From NCBI GenBank assembly GCA_964605145.1, contig CAZSBG010000006.1:1-64000 (forward strand): a DNA stretch of 64,000 nucleotides, read 5' to 3'. The position numbers were made by a program, and so were the translations under genes. Each line of letters begins with the position of its first letter. Positions within the stretch are counted from its first letter, which is position 1. The DNA comes from CAZSBG01 sp964605145. GTDB lineage: Bacteria; Zhuqueibacterota; Zhuqueibacteria; Thermofontimicrobiales; Thermofontimicrobiaceae. Positions 52,677 to 61,221 of this stretch are shown one piece after another. Below the pieces are notes generated by a model. It worked only from the letters and a program-made list of their open reading frames with translations. It was not told the DNA's origin and searched no databases.

Positions 52677-53186
52677 TTATTCTTTTTCGGGCAGAATTCT
52701 GTGTATTTTTTCCTGCTTTAAAACTGATCTTTCATCTTCTATTATTTCCACTGTTATTCTATAGTTATCGGCAGGTTTTAAAGGATTTTTTACAATCGCG
52801 AACTTGACATCCACTTTTTCATTCGGTTTTATTTCTCTTCCAAGCCCGGATCTTTTCAGCGTCAATATCTGGTCATTGACCTCAACGTCAAATCCACCAT
52901 TCATTGTTGTTGAGCTGGCTATCATCAATTCTGATAAATCAAACTCCGCTGGAAAAGTGACATTCAATTTTGCCGTCGGCGAAATCGGTTTTTCGATTCT
53001 AAATTCAATTTTGTAAATCGATTTTGCACTTGATTCAGGATGTCTGGCAATCACATTGACAGTATCGGCAGGTGCAGCGCTCGCCACACTGGTGAAAAAA
53101 TAAATTATTGTAATAAAAAATAGTATTGGGATGAATCTGGTCTTCCCTGTCTCAAACCTATGATATGTTTCAGAAAGATACATCAT
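52677..53186 (-). CDS. small secreted protein resembling the giant protein's N-terminal domain
   Basis: 169 residues with an uncleaved-length N-terminal hydrophobic segment (about 19-38, ending ASA). The mature part is all-beta and aligns with residues about 45-165 of the neighbouring giant protein: both have IYKIEF/IYTFTF, FPAEFDLSEL/FPSGFDLTGV, MNGGFDVEV/INGGVSIQY, RSGLG/RDGTG and DNYRITV/DNYSVKI. So it is a free-standing paralogue of that domain. It lies upstream in the same direction, with a repeat element between. Function unknown; a partner or chaperone for the giant protein is inference. Confidence 0.78.
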   Translation of the reverse strand: MMYLSETYHRFETGKTRFIPILFFITIIYFFTSVASAAPADTVNVIARHPESSAKSIYKIEFRIEKPISPTAKLNVTFPAEFDLSELMIASSTTMNGGFDVEVNDQILTLKRSGLGREIKPNEKVDVKFAIVKNPLKPADNYRITVEIIEDERSVLKQEKIHRILPEKE

Positions 53187-53503
53187 TGTATATTCTCCAT
53201 GTTAGATTGAAAAACATGATTCGCTCTAAAAAACTTGGTTATATAATTATATTGGATTATTTCCAGTGCGTGGGTGATTTTCATCAAAAAATTAAATAAT
53301 ACTATCCAAAAAAATTTTCTAAGTTCAGAAAAAATATAAAAAACATATTATTTAAATTTCTGAATTGCAAAAATTATACCGATGTTCATAAAAGGTACTC
53401 ATTCAATGAGGAAATATAAGAAGGTGAAAATGCAGACTTATTCCATCATACATTCATGTGATTTGCTTGCCATGAAAAGGAATAAGTCCTGCAATTTAAT
53501 AAA
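53187..53503. other. intergenic region, nothing recognised
   Basis: 317 AT-rich bases between the TPR gene and the small secreted protein gene. It should hold the promoter of the surface operon, but no clear -35/-10 pair, hairpin or small gene was found. Confidence 0.35.
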
Positions 53504-54634
53504 TTATTTCAAAATTGCCCGAAGAAGTATTAAAAATCCTTTACCATCGTTCTCTGCTAATTTTAAATTCTTCTCAGCTTTTTTGAAATCAGGATTAATT
53601 TTCAATGCCTGACGGAATTCTTCAAGCGCATTTAAGAACAGATTTCGACACTGAATCAAATAGACAATTCCCAGACTATTCCGCAAATCTGCATAGTCAG
53701 GATTTTTCTGAATGACATCTTTCAGTTGTTTTGTATATTGCATGATGAATTCATCATCTTTACCTTTGCCGCCAAACATAAATTTCAGATAAAACTCATT
53801 CTCAAAATCGTAGCCCACAATATCTGATCGGTCGGACTCGGCAATTTCCAGTGCGTTCACTGCTTCATCTATATTTTCGTCATCCAGATGTTTGAGAATA
53901 GTGTCAATATTTTCCGGTTTGAAAAACTGCTTTTTCTCTTTTATTTCTGTCAACAGTGATTTAATCTTTTCAAGACGAATCACTTTATTGGGAAGATTTT
54001 CGTTCTCTTCAATGCCTTCAACAATTGTCTTCAAAAAAACCAGACAAAGATTGAACATGGCGACTACGTAATCCGAATTCAGTTCAATCGCTTTTTGCAA
54101 TTCAGAAATTGCTTCGGAATATTTTTCCTTATTTAAATATGCGTATCCTAAATTATTATGAATATCCGCATAGTCAGAATTGTATTCAATTCCTGTATTA
54201 AAAACGTCGATAGCCTCCTGATACAATTTCTCTTTTAAATACGCTCTGCCGAGATTATTATAAGCTTCTACCATTTCAGGATCGATTTCCAGAGCCCGCT
54301 TAAATTCGGAAATCGCCTCATCCACCATATTTTTGCTCAGGAAAACCATCCCAAGTTTGTTGTTGGAAACAGCGTGCTCTATCATTTTCACTTTATCTGA
54401 AATATAGAACAGCAATTCAATGTCAGAAATCATACTTTGGTGGAGCTTGTTCACTTCGAGCTTTATGTCCGAAATACCGATTTCATTGGATAGCTCTACA
54501 CCTTTTGACACTGTTACTTTTCCATCATCAAATACGCTTGATACAACCTTTTCATTGGGTTCCAGGTATTGTGTTTGAATATGGAATTTTTTACCGCCCG
54601 CCAGAATCTCGCTATTCAATCCAATATTTTCCAT
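53504..54634 (-). CDS. cytoplasmic TPR protein
   Basis: No signal peptide. An N-terminal ~85-residue domain begins with GGKKFHIQTQYLE and VVSSVFDDGKV, then at least three clean TPRs (NNLGRAYLKEKLYQEAI, NNLGYAYLNKEKYSEAI), an interrupted helical part, and one last TPR near the C-terminus (NSLGIVYLIQ). The start has GAGG in front. The N-terminal segment resembles a domain seen before TPRs in other FCB proteins, but no function is known. A scaffold role is inferred from the repeats only. Confidence 0.8.
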   Translation of the reverse strand: MENIGLNSEILAGGKKFHIQTQYLEPNEKVVSSVFDDGKVTVSKGVELSNEIGISDIKLEVNKLHQSMISDIELLFYISDKVKMIEHAVSNNKLGMVFLSKNMVDEAISEFKRALEIDPEMVEAYNNLGRAYLKEKLYQEAIDVFNTGIEYNSDYADIHNNLGYAYLNKEKYSEAISELQKAIELNSDYVVAMFNLCLVFLKTIVEGIEENENLPNKVIRLEKIKSLLTEIKEKKQFFKPENIDTILKHLDDENIDEAVNALEIAESDRSDIVGYDFENEFYLKFMFGGKGKDDEFIMQYTKQLKDVIQKNPDYADLRNSLGIVYLIQCRNLFLNALEEFRQALKINPDFKKAEKNLKLAENDGKGFLILLRAILK

Positions 54635-54721
54635 TCTACATCCTCAAAACGATTTACACTTTTATAACACTTAAGTTATCGGATAATTATATTTGCACTT
54701 TAATGATAAATATCAAAACAT

Positions 54722-55204
54722 TTATTTGTTTTTAAACTTATCTTTGAGCCGAGTGTTCACCTCAGGGGTCACAAAACAACTTACATCTCCCTGAAAACTG
54801 GCAACCTCTTTTACGATGGTTGAATTTAAATAGGTGAATCTTTCATGAGGCATCAGAAACACCGTAACCAGTTCATCGGAAAGCTTGCGATTTACCAGCG
54901 CCATTTGAAATTCAAATTCAAAATCTGATGTAGCCCTGAGGCCGCGAATGATCGCTGTGGCTCCTTTTTTCAACGCATAATTCACCAGCAAATCATCAAA
55001 ACTTTCGACGGTTACCTTTTCCAGCTTTGGAATGGACTTCTGAATCATGGTAATACGTTCATCAATGTTGAACAAGGGTGATTTAGAAGGATTGGTTGTC
55101 ACTGCCACGACGACCTCATCAAAAAGCATGACTGCCCGTTTAATGATATCTATGTGACCATTCGTCACCGGATCGAACGTGCCAGGGTAAATTCCGATTC
55201 TCAC
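54722..55204 (-). CDS. coaD: phosphopantetheine adenylyltransferase
   Basis: A 160-residue nucleotidyltransferase with YPGTFDPVTNGHIDII (the T/HxGH-type motif, His18) and the later IIRGLRATSDFEFE and NSTIVKEVAS blocks of CoaD. It makes dephospho-CoA from 4'-phosphopantetheine and ATP. The start is GTG at 55204 with AGAAAGG in front. It lies 5 bases after rsmD, the common rsmD-coaD pair. Confidence 0.96.
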   Translation of the reverse strand: MRIGIYPGTFDPVTNGHIDIIKRAVMLFDEVVVAVTTNPSKSPLFNIDERITMIQKSIPKLEKVTVESFDDLLVNYALKKGATAIIRGLRATSDFEFEFQMALVNRKLSDELVTVFLMPHERFTYLNSTIVKEVASFQGDVSCFVTPEVNTRLKDKFKNK

Positions 55205-55209
55205 TACGG

Positions 55210-55764
55210 CTACCTTTCTTGTAATAAAAATGTGACTGTTGTGTCACCAAAATTTTTCTCGTTTTTCTTTGATAATCTATTCGATAGTGATGAAATATTT
55301 CTCTTTGAGCTATGTTCTAAAATGAATAATCCACCTTTTTTTAGCAGTTCATTTTCTTCGATAAGCGTTATCATTTTCTCATAAACCCTGCTAAAATAGG
55401 GTGGATCAGCAAAAATTATGTCAAACTTTTCTTTATTCGTAATATTGTTTTTGAGATATTGAATGACATCTTTTTTAATAATTTGACATTTCTCCGAAAG
55501 CCCCACCAAATTTATATTCCGATGTATCAAATCAAGAGCTTGCCTTGAATTGTCGACTAAAACACTATACCGAGCCCCCCGGCTCAATGCCTCGATGGAT
55601 AAATTTCCTGTACCACTGAATAAATCACAAATTACAGATCCTTGAATATCGTCTCCAATATAATTGAATATTGACTCTTTAATTCTATCAGAAGTCGGGC
55701 GAATTGAATTTCCTTTTGGACTAAAAAGAATCCTGCCCTTGTGTTTTCCGGCTATCACCCGCAT
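55210..55764 (-). CDS. rsmD: 16S rRNA (guanine966-N2)-methyltransferase
   Basis: Rossmann methyltransferase with GKHKGR at the N-terminus, RPTSDRIKES, the SAM-binding DLFSGTGNLSIEALSRGA and the catalytic FADPPYF. It methylates G966 of 16S rRNA. It is followed closely by coaD. Confidence 0.95.
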   Translation of the reverse strand: MRVIAGKHKGRILFSPKGNSIRPTSDRIKESIFNYIGDDIQGSVICDLFSGTGNLSIEALSRGARYSVLVDNSRQALDLIHRNINLVGLSEKCQIIKKDVIQYLKNNITNKEKFDIIFADPPYFSRVYEKMITLIEENELLKKGGLFILEHSSKRNISSLSNRLSKKNEKNFGDTTVTFLLQER

Positions 55765-55780
55765 TCAAAGCTTTACCCCA

Positions 55781-56770
55781 TTAGATCATTTGATAGAGTT
55801 CAATATTCAGAACAAGTGAAATATTGGAATCACTTAAATCGACATCATTAGCGATGAGCGAAATTTTCGTGAAGTTGATATTCACATTTTCATCTATCAC
55901 TTGTTGAAGAAAATTCAAAATATTGCTCTTTTTTCCAACTGCTCTGAATTTTATCGGTACAATTTCAAAATCGCCTTCGATTTTATTTTTCCCAGAGTCA
56001 AATTGCTTTAATGCCAGACCCGATTGTCCGCATAAACGCGATAACTGATTCTTCAAATCATTCGCATTTAAATATTTTGGTTCCTGAATCGTACCAAATT
56101 CTCCCGCACCATCACCAACATTTACATTTCCATTCATCAATGCCTGGCGATATGGTCTTCCCATAATATTTCGCCTGTTACGCGACAATATTTTCATTTC
56201 AGAATCATAAAGCTTCTGCTTCAAATTGCTGTTTACATCATTAATCGCTTTGTCATTATTGGCCAGGAACTCAACTAAAAATTTCCCATCATTGTACGTG
56301 ATCATGGTAAAATTTACATTTTCAGGAACTGTCGTGATAATATTACTTACAGTATTCACGCCTGTTTGAGATTTTCTCAATTTCTCCCGAACCGCAGGTG
56401 AAACGGTAGACATTGTTGCGGTTTCATTTTCAAGGCTCGATGTTTCTACTGTATCGTCAGCAGCAGGTTGCTCAGTTAAATAAGGGGAGGTTTCCGGTTC
56501 TTTATCCTTGCCTGAAAAAATCAGAAAATATCCCACGATGAATAGCAAAATAACACATCCAGCGATCAAAATATAAACAATTTTTTTAGATCCACCTCGG
56601 TTCATGTAGTTGGAGTATTCCGAACCATCTATCCCGCCATCGCTCATGTAATTCCCGCTCTCATGCTCCCCGACATCAGACTCAAAACTGTCTTGGAAGT
56701 CTTTGTCTTTGTCGTTTTCTTCACCATCAAATTGATCCTGGTCATCTCCGATTAGATTAATATCTACCAT
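55781..56770 (-). CDS. PilN/PilO-like inner-membrane protein
   Basis: 329 residues. An acidic cytoplasmic start (MVDINLIG, a PilN-type opening, then an Asp/Glu/Ser-rich stretch to about 62), one TM helix (about 66-87), then a periplasmic part ending in a ferredoxin-like PilO/GspM-type domain (KFRAVGKKSNILNFLQQVID, then NISLVLNIELY). It looks like a PilN head joined to a PilO tail. The PilM-like gene is 118 bases upstream on the same strand, as in pilMNO operons, so a type IV pilus, secretion or DNA-uptake platform is inferred. Confidence 0.7.
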   Translation of the reverse strand: MVDINLIGDDQDQFDGEENDKDKDFQDSFESDVGEHESGNYMSDGGIDGSEYSNYMNRGGSKKIVYILIAGCVILLFIVGYFLIFSGKDKEPETSPYLTEQPAADDTVETSSLENETATMSTVSPAVREKLRKSQTGVNTVSNIITTVPENVNFTMITYNDGKFLVEFLANNDKAINDVNSNLKQKLYDSEMKILSRNRRNIMGRPYRQALMNGNVNVGDGAGEFGTIQEPKYLNANDLKNQLSRLCGQSGLALKQFDSGKNKIEGDFEIVPIKFRAVGKKSNILNFLQQVIDENVNINFTKISLIANDVDLSDSNISLVLNIELYQMI

Positions 56771-56888
56771 GACCCCTCCTATTTAAAATTAGTATACGTT
56801 TCTCTTAGAACCATCGAGAAAGCAGGTGAATCCTGCACCAAAAATATTCCTGTTGCCTTATTAATCATGCAGGAATAATTATCTATGT

Positions 56889-57860
56889 TTAACGTAATGC
56901 GGAACCTACACAGACGGTAAATGTTTCGGGACGTGACCATATATTTTCGTCAACACTGACATTTGGAGCAAATAGCAACCTTCTAAACGGATTTACGCGG
57001 TCTATTCTTACATTATAATTATTTTGAAGATTTTCGAGTATATTGTCTTTAACCATATCGCCATATAAAAATATTCGATTTAAATTTTCGATATTTTCGC
57101 CCAATTTATTATCCAGTATTATTCTCCGCAGCTCCTTTGAAATAAATTTTGCGACTTCTTCTTCATCTGAAGATTCCAATGACTCTATGTCAAGTCCTAA
57201 CTTGGTTAAAGACACTTCCTGAGAATAAAAGAATTCTTTTTCCTCTATTATTGTGAACAATAGTCCGGTAGGATTAACTTCTATCAATGCGATTATCTCA
57301 CCTTCCCGTAAGTCGTAATTCACTTCTATCGCGCGCATTGCTGCAAAGACATCCAGATCAATGACCTTGACCTGAATTCTTCCATTTGCAAAAAGTTTTT
57401 TCAATTTGGAGATAAGCTTTTCTCGGACAGAAACGACCACCATTTCAGGCACAGAGCGTTTACCAGAAGGGGATAGTTTATGAAAATCTACTATATATTC
57501 ATCTTCAGGAGAATACGAAAATTCTTTCACTTCCCAATCCACCTGATTGATAATATCTTCCTCGGACAGGTCTCTGTCATAGGGCATTTTTTTTATGAGC
57601 GTCATCAAACTTTCCAATGAAAATACGACATGTCGAGAATTTATATTGTTATCAATTATTATCTCAGATAATTCATTTCCTATTCTCGCAATTTTGTTTT
57701 CATCGCCCAGCGCTTCAATTGTCAATGGGGATTCAATTTTTGTCTGAACAATCTTATTAATTCGATATTGCTGATTGGTCGCACTAACAACTTCAATCAG
57801 TTTAAGATTGTTCTTTCTCAAATGGATTCCTGTAATATTGCCATTTTGTTGTTCATTCAT
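56889..57860 (-). CDS. PilM-like actin-fold ATPase
   Basis: 323 residues of the PilM/GspL-cytoplasmic type: an ATPase opening ITGIHLRKNNLKLIEV, the SLESLMTLIKKMPY strand-turn segment, EEDIINQVDWEVKEF (the PilM subdomain signature region), VSVREKLI, and a terminal phosphate-binding region ending in CVGSALR. PilM binds the N-terminal tail of PilN, which fits the next gene, whose product starts INLIG. No signal or TM segment. Divergent from proteobacterial PilM, so assignment is by fold pattern and context. Confidence 0.75.
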   Translation of the reverse strand: MNEQQNGNITGIHLRKNNLKLIEVVSATNQQYRINKIVQTKIESPLTIEALGDENKIARIGNELSEIIIDNNINSRHVVFSLESLMTLIKKMPYDRDLSEEDIINQVDWEVKEFSYSPEDEYIVDFHKLSPSGKRSVPEMVVVSVREKLISKLKKLFANGRIQVKVIDLDVFAAMRAIEVNYDLREGEIIALIEVNPTGLLFTIIEEKEFFYSQEVSLTKLGLDIESLESSDEEEVAKFISKELRRIILDNKLGENIENLNRIFLYGDMVKDNILENLQNNYNVRIDRVNPFRRLLFAPNVSVDENIWSRPETFTVCVGSALR

Positions 57861-57997
57861 TCTTTATCCCCACCTGACATCTATCCGAAATGTACAATCA
57901 AATTTAAAAGGAAAGAGAGAAATATTTAAATTATAACACCGATGGATGTTTTTGCCTCCAAAAGCACCCATCGGTAAATGCTAAATTACTATCTAAA

Positions 57998-58894
57998 TTA
58001 TTTGGACCAACTACGTTCTGTCTGCTCAATTTTGCCATGGTTTGCGATTCTTCGATGACCGAAATAATATTTGACAAAATCGGATTTATTTTGCTCAATA
58101 TCTGTCGAATCTATTGGGCACTCAATATTAACGAATTTTATCGCAGATGTATCAATAACTGTGAGTTTGTATTCACGGTTCACCGTGGGACAATAAGTAA
58201 AATTATCCATCGTATAGAAGACAGCGCTGTCAATTTTTTCCGCCCAACTTTCGTTCAGGGAATAGAGAGAGTCTAATAACGAACCCGTGGGGACTTCCGG
58301 CATCATTCTGTGAAATACCAGTTTCAACGAGTCATCGTCCATCATTGGTTCGTAGATATCGATACCTGCGTATTCTTTATCCAATTGTTTTAGAATTACA
58401 ACATCACTGCTATCGGTTGCTCTTTTTGCTGCGATAGAATCAGCCAATGGAGAAAACTCCAAACGGTTGAGCATAACTCGGGCCAGGTTTGAATCGTATT
58501 TTACGGCTTCAACAATGGCAAACATCAACGTGTCGGCAAACAAATTTCTAACGACCAAATCCGCAGCCTCGTCTTTATCTCTCAGAAATTTAACCATTGT
58601 TTCCGCAAGTGTTGTATCTGCTCTAAAATAATCACGTACTGATTTTTTGGTTGTATCCTCTTTGAAAAATGAAACCAATCCCTGAATGCTATCTGTATAT
58701 GTATTATTATTATAACTCTGGTATACCAACTCTGCCTTTAAAAGTCTGTCCATATTATTACGGCAGGCTTTTGTTTGATTTTCTGTCTCCCTCCATATTT
58801 TTTTTGGATATAATATTGTTGCAATTAATGCGACAATCAGAATAACAATGAGTATTTCCAGGATAATAGAACCTTTTGCCTTTGCCTTTGCCAT
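57998..58894 (-). CDS. type IV pseudopilin-like protein
   Basis: The N-terminus has a short basic leader ending in Gly, then SIILEILIVILIVALIATIL. This is the prepilin signal with Glu at +5, but Ser at +1 in place of the usual Phe/Met. After the 20-residue hydrophobic stalk comes an unusually large (about 265-residue), mostly helical soluble part with paired Cys in CPTVNREYKL and ECPID. GGAGG lies before the ATG. It follows comEA and precedes pilM in the transcript. Function as a minor pilin of a DNA-uptake or secretion pseudopilus is inferred. Confidence 0.72.
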   Translation of the reverse strand: MAKAKAKGSIILEILIVILIVALIATILYPKKIWRETENQTKACRNNMDRLLKAELVYQSYNNNTYTDSIQGLVSFFKEDTTKKSVRDYFRADTTLAETMVKFLRDKDEAADLVVRNLFADTLMFAIVEAVKYDSNLARVMLNRLEFSPLADSIAAKRATDSSDVVILKQLDKEYAGIDIYEPMMDDDSLKLVFHRMMPEVPTGSLLDSLYSLNESWAEKIDSAVFYTMDNFTYCPTVNREYKLTVIDTSAIKFVNIECPIDSTDIEQNKSDFVKYYFGHRRIANHGKIEQTERSWSK

Positions 58895-58940
58895 TTTCCC
58901 TCCTTAAGCCTACTATTTATTAATGATTTAATAACCAAAC

Positions 58941-59429
58941 TTAATTTTGTTTGGAACTTATAAAAATATATGGTTTGATTGAATTTAATTTTTTTATTCC
59001 GATCCCCTTGACTTCACGAATTTCATCCAGCGTCCTGAATTGACCATATTCACTTCGATAATCTATAATCCGTTGTGCCAATACTGGGCCGATGTAGGGA
59101 AGCCTGATTAAATCTTCTAATTGTGCCGTATTAATATTGATCGATGCTTTCGCTAACCGATTTTCTTTTGGTTTATCCGACTTTGAATTACCTGAATTTG
59201 CCTTTTTTGATGTGATTTCATTTTTCACATCATTGGTCAAAAGCGAATCTATAAGAGCTGCTTTTTCCGCGATCTTATCTCCAGTTTGTTCTAATTTTTC
59301 TCTATTTGAGTTTACTTCGGCACTTGATCCATAATAAACTCGATAAATTTTCGCCCCGGTTCCGAAAAGGATTCCACCCAATAAGAAAATTATGAAAAGT
59401 TTTTCCTGTTTTGTAAAAAAATCTTTCAT
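58941..59429 (-). CDS. ComEA-like DNA-binding protein
   Basis: 162 residues: an N-terminal TM helix (about 12-28), a Lys/Ser-rich linker, then a ComEA-type double helix-hairpin-helix (ININTAQLEDLIRLPYIGP and IREVKGIGIKKLNSIKPYI). Membrane-bound ComEA proteins hold incoming DNA in the periplasm during transformation. The ATG overlaps the dnaJ stop in an ATGA, an odd coupling of a chaperone and a competence gene. The DprA and pilus-like genes in the window fit a DNA-uptake role. Confidence 0.88.
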   Translation of the reverse strand: MKDFFTKQEKLFIIFLLGGILFGTGAKIYRVYYGSSAEVNSNREKLEQTGDKIAEKAALIDSLLTNDVKNEITSKKANSGNSKSDKPKENRLAKASININTAQLEDLIRLPYIGPVLAQRIIDYRSEYGQFRTLDEIREVKGIGIKKLNSIKPYIFISSKQN

Positions 59430-60565
59430 TCAAAAAGGGCTTCTTTTACCTTTCTAAAAAAACTTTTATCTTCAGCCGGTGGTTTAATGGCTTCACTTTC
59501 AGCTAACTCAGCGAACATTTTCTTTTCTTTGTCAGATAATTTTATAGGCGTCCACACCATAACCCTGACCAACTGATCGCCCCGGCCATTATGATTCAGA
59601 TGCTGAATGCCTTTCCCTTTCATTCTTAAAATTTTTCCTGACTGAGTCCCGGGAACAATATGAAGTTTCGCCTTGCCATTCAAGGTTGGAACTTCAACCT
59701 GATCCCCAAGGGCAACCTGACTGAAGCTCAGATATAAGTCGTACAAGATATCATCACCATGACGCTCAAAAAACTCATGTTCGGCTTCATCGATTAATAT
59801 AATTGCGTTCCCAGCCGGACCACCCCGTGGACCGCTGTGTCCTTCACCTCTTAATGTGATATAATTCCCTGAAGAAACCCCGGCAGGAATATTCACTGAA
59901 ATTGTCGCATTGGTTTTCACTCTTCCTTCGCCAGAACACTCGGGACAGGGATCTTTTATTATTCTCCCCTCTCCGCCACATTGAGAGCATGTTGTTACGT
60001 TGATGAATTGACCAAAAATAGTTTTCGATACCTGCCGAACCTCGCCGGTGCCATGACATATCGGGCATTCCGTTGGCGAGCTTCCCCTTTTTACGCCAGA
60101 ACCTTCACAGATTTCACAGCTTGTGTATCGTTTAAGTTTTATCTTCTTGGTCGTTCCTGATGCAATTTCTTCGTAGGTTAATTTCAGATTAATTTGAAGA
60201 TCCGGGCCTTTTGTTCGCGTCCTGCGTGAACGCCCCTGACCTGCATTTCCAAAGAAATCTCCGAACCCAAATCCTTCTGACATGAATGTTTTCAGTGCAT
60301 CTGCCAGATCAAATTCAAAACCGCCAAAACTGCTGAAGTCTCCCTTTAATCCTGAATGCCCAAATTGATCATATCGTCGACGCTTTTCAGGGTCTTTTAA
60401 GACTTCATATGCCTCTGAAACTTCTTTAAATTTTTCTTCTGATTTTGTATCTCCCTGATTTTTATCAGGGTGATACTGCATGGCCAATTTACGATACGCT
60501 TTTTTTATGTCGTTTGGATCTGCACTTCGTGAAATACCCAATACTTCGTAATAATCACTCGCCAT
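59426..60565 (-). CDS. dnaJ: chaperone DnaJ
   Basis: Complete type I DnaJ, 379 residues: J domain with the HPD loop (MQYHPDKNQGD), Gly/Phe-rich region, four zinc-binding repeats (CEICEGSG, CPICHGTG, CSQCGGEG, CPECSGEG) and the C-terminal substrate domains. It delivers clients to DnaK, whose gene is not in the window. It follows grpE by 44 bases in an hrcA-grpE-dnaJ operon, and comEA overlaps its stop codon. Confidence 0.97.
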   Translation of the reverse strand: MASDYYEVLGISRSADPNDIKKAYRKLAMQYHPDKNQGDTKSEEKFKEVSEAYEVLKDPEKRRRYDQFGHSGLKGDFSSFGGFEFDLADALKTFMSEGFGFGDFFGNAGQGRSRRTRTKGPDLQINLKLTYEEIASGTTKKIKLKRYTSCEICEGSGVKRGSSPTECPICHGTGEVRQVSKTIFGQFINVTTCSQCGGEGRIIKDPCPECSGEGRVKTNATISVNIPAGVSSGNYITLRGEGHSGPRGGPAGNAIILIDEAEHEFFERHGDDILYDLYLSFSQVALGDQVEVPTLNGKAKLHIVPGTQSGKILRMKGKGIQHLNHNGRGDQLVRVMVWTPIKLSDKEKKMFAELAESEAIKPPAEDKSFFRKVKEALFE

Positions 60566-60609
60566 AACTACACACTCGTTCCCTTACCATTTATCTTGCA
60601 TTGAAGTAT

Positions 60610-61185
60610 TCATTTATTGACTATAACCTTGGAATATCTGAGGACTTTATCTTTCAATAAGTAGCCTTTTTCCGCCTCGTTTAGCACACAATTCGATGGT
60701 TGATCTTTATCTTCCATCTGCATTAAGGCTTCGTGATATTCAGGATTGAATGGCTTTCCGACTGCCTCGATTGGCTCCACTCCCTGACTTTTTAACGTTG
60801 ACATTAATTTTTGATAGATGAGTTCAATGCCCTCTTTAAAGGAAGTATAGTTTTTTTTCTTTGTATCCGATTCTGAATTTAATGATCGCTCCAAATCATC
60901 CAGAACCGGAAGTAACCCAAGACAGAACTCTTTATTTGCACTTTGGATAATATTGCCAATATCTCGTTCAGATCTCTTTTTGTAATTATCGAACTCTGCG
61001 ACAAGTCTTACATATTTATCTTTTAGCTCATTCAATTCCGTCTTTAACTTTTCATTTTCCTTCTTTAACGCATCTGACTGAGTCGGTTTTTTTGTTGATT
61101 TCTTTGTCGCCGTTTTTGAACGCGATGTTTTTTTTGACTTGGTTTCTTTCTTTTTTCCTTTTTGACTCTTTTCTTCTTCCGCCAT
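60610..61185 (-). CDS. grpE: nucleotide exchange factor GrpE
   Basis: A Lys/Ser-rich N-terminal tail (about 1-35), a long coiled coil (KLKTELNELKDKYVRLVAEFDNYKKR region, ending YKKRSERD), and the beta domain with GVEPIEAVGKPFNPEYHEAL and GYLLKDKVLRYSKVIV. It releases ADP from DnaK. The gene sits between hrcA and dnaJ, the usual heat-shock order. Confidence 0.96.
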   Translation of the reverse strand: MAEEEKSQKGKKKETKSKKTSRSKTATKKSTKKPTQSDALKKENEKLKTELNELKDKYVRLVAEFDNYKKRSERDIGNIIQSANKEFCLGLLPVLDDLERSLNSESDTKKKNYTSFKEGIELIYQKLMSTLKSQGVEPIEAVGKPFNPEYHEALMQMEDKDQPSNCVLNEAEKGYLLKDKVLRYSKVIVNK

Positions 61186-61221
61186 TGACTACACAACTCT
61201 CCTTAGAAATTTTTCGCTATA

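Noticed and set aside
53382..53612. 76-residue plus-strand frame
   Set aside because: It overlaps the 3' end of the TPR gene on the other strand and lacks any recognisable feature.
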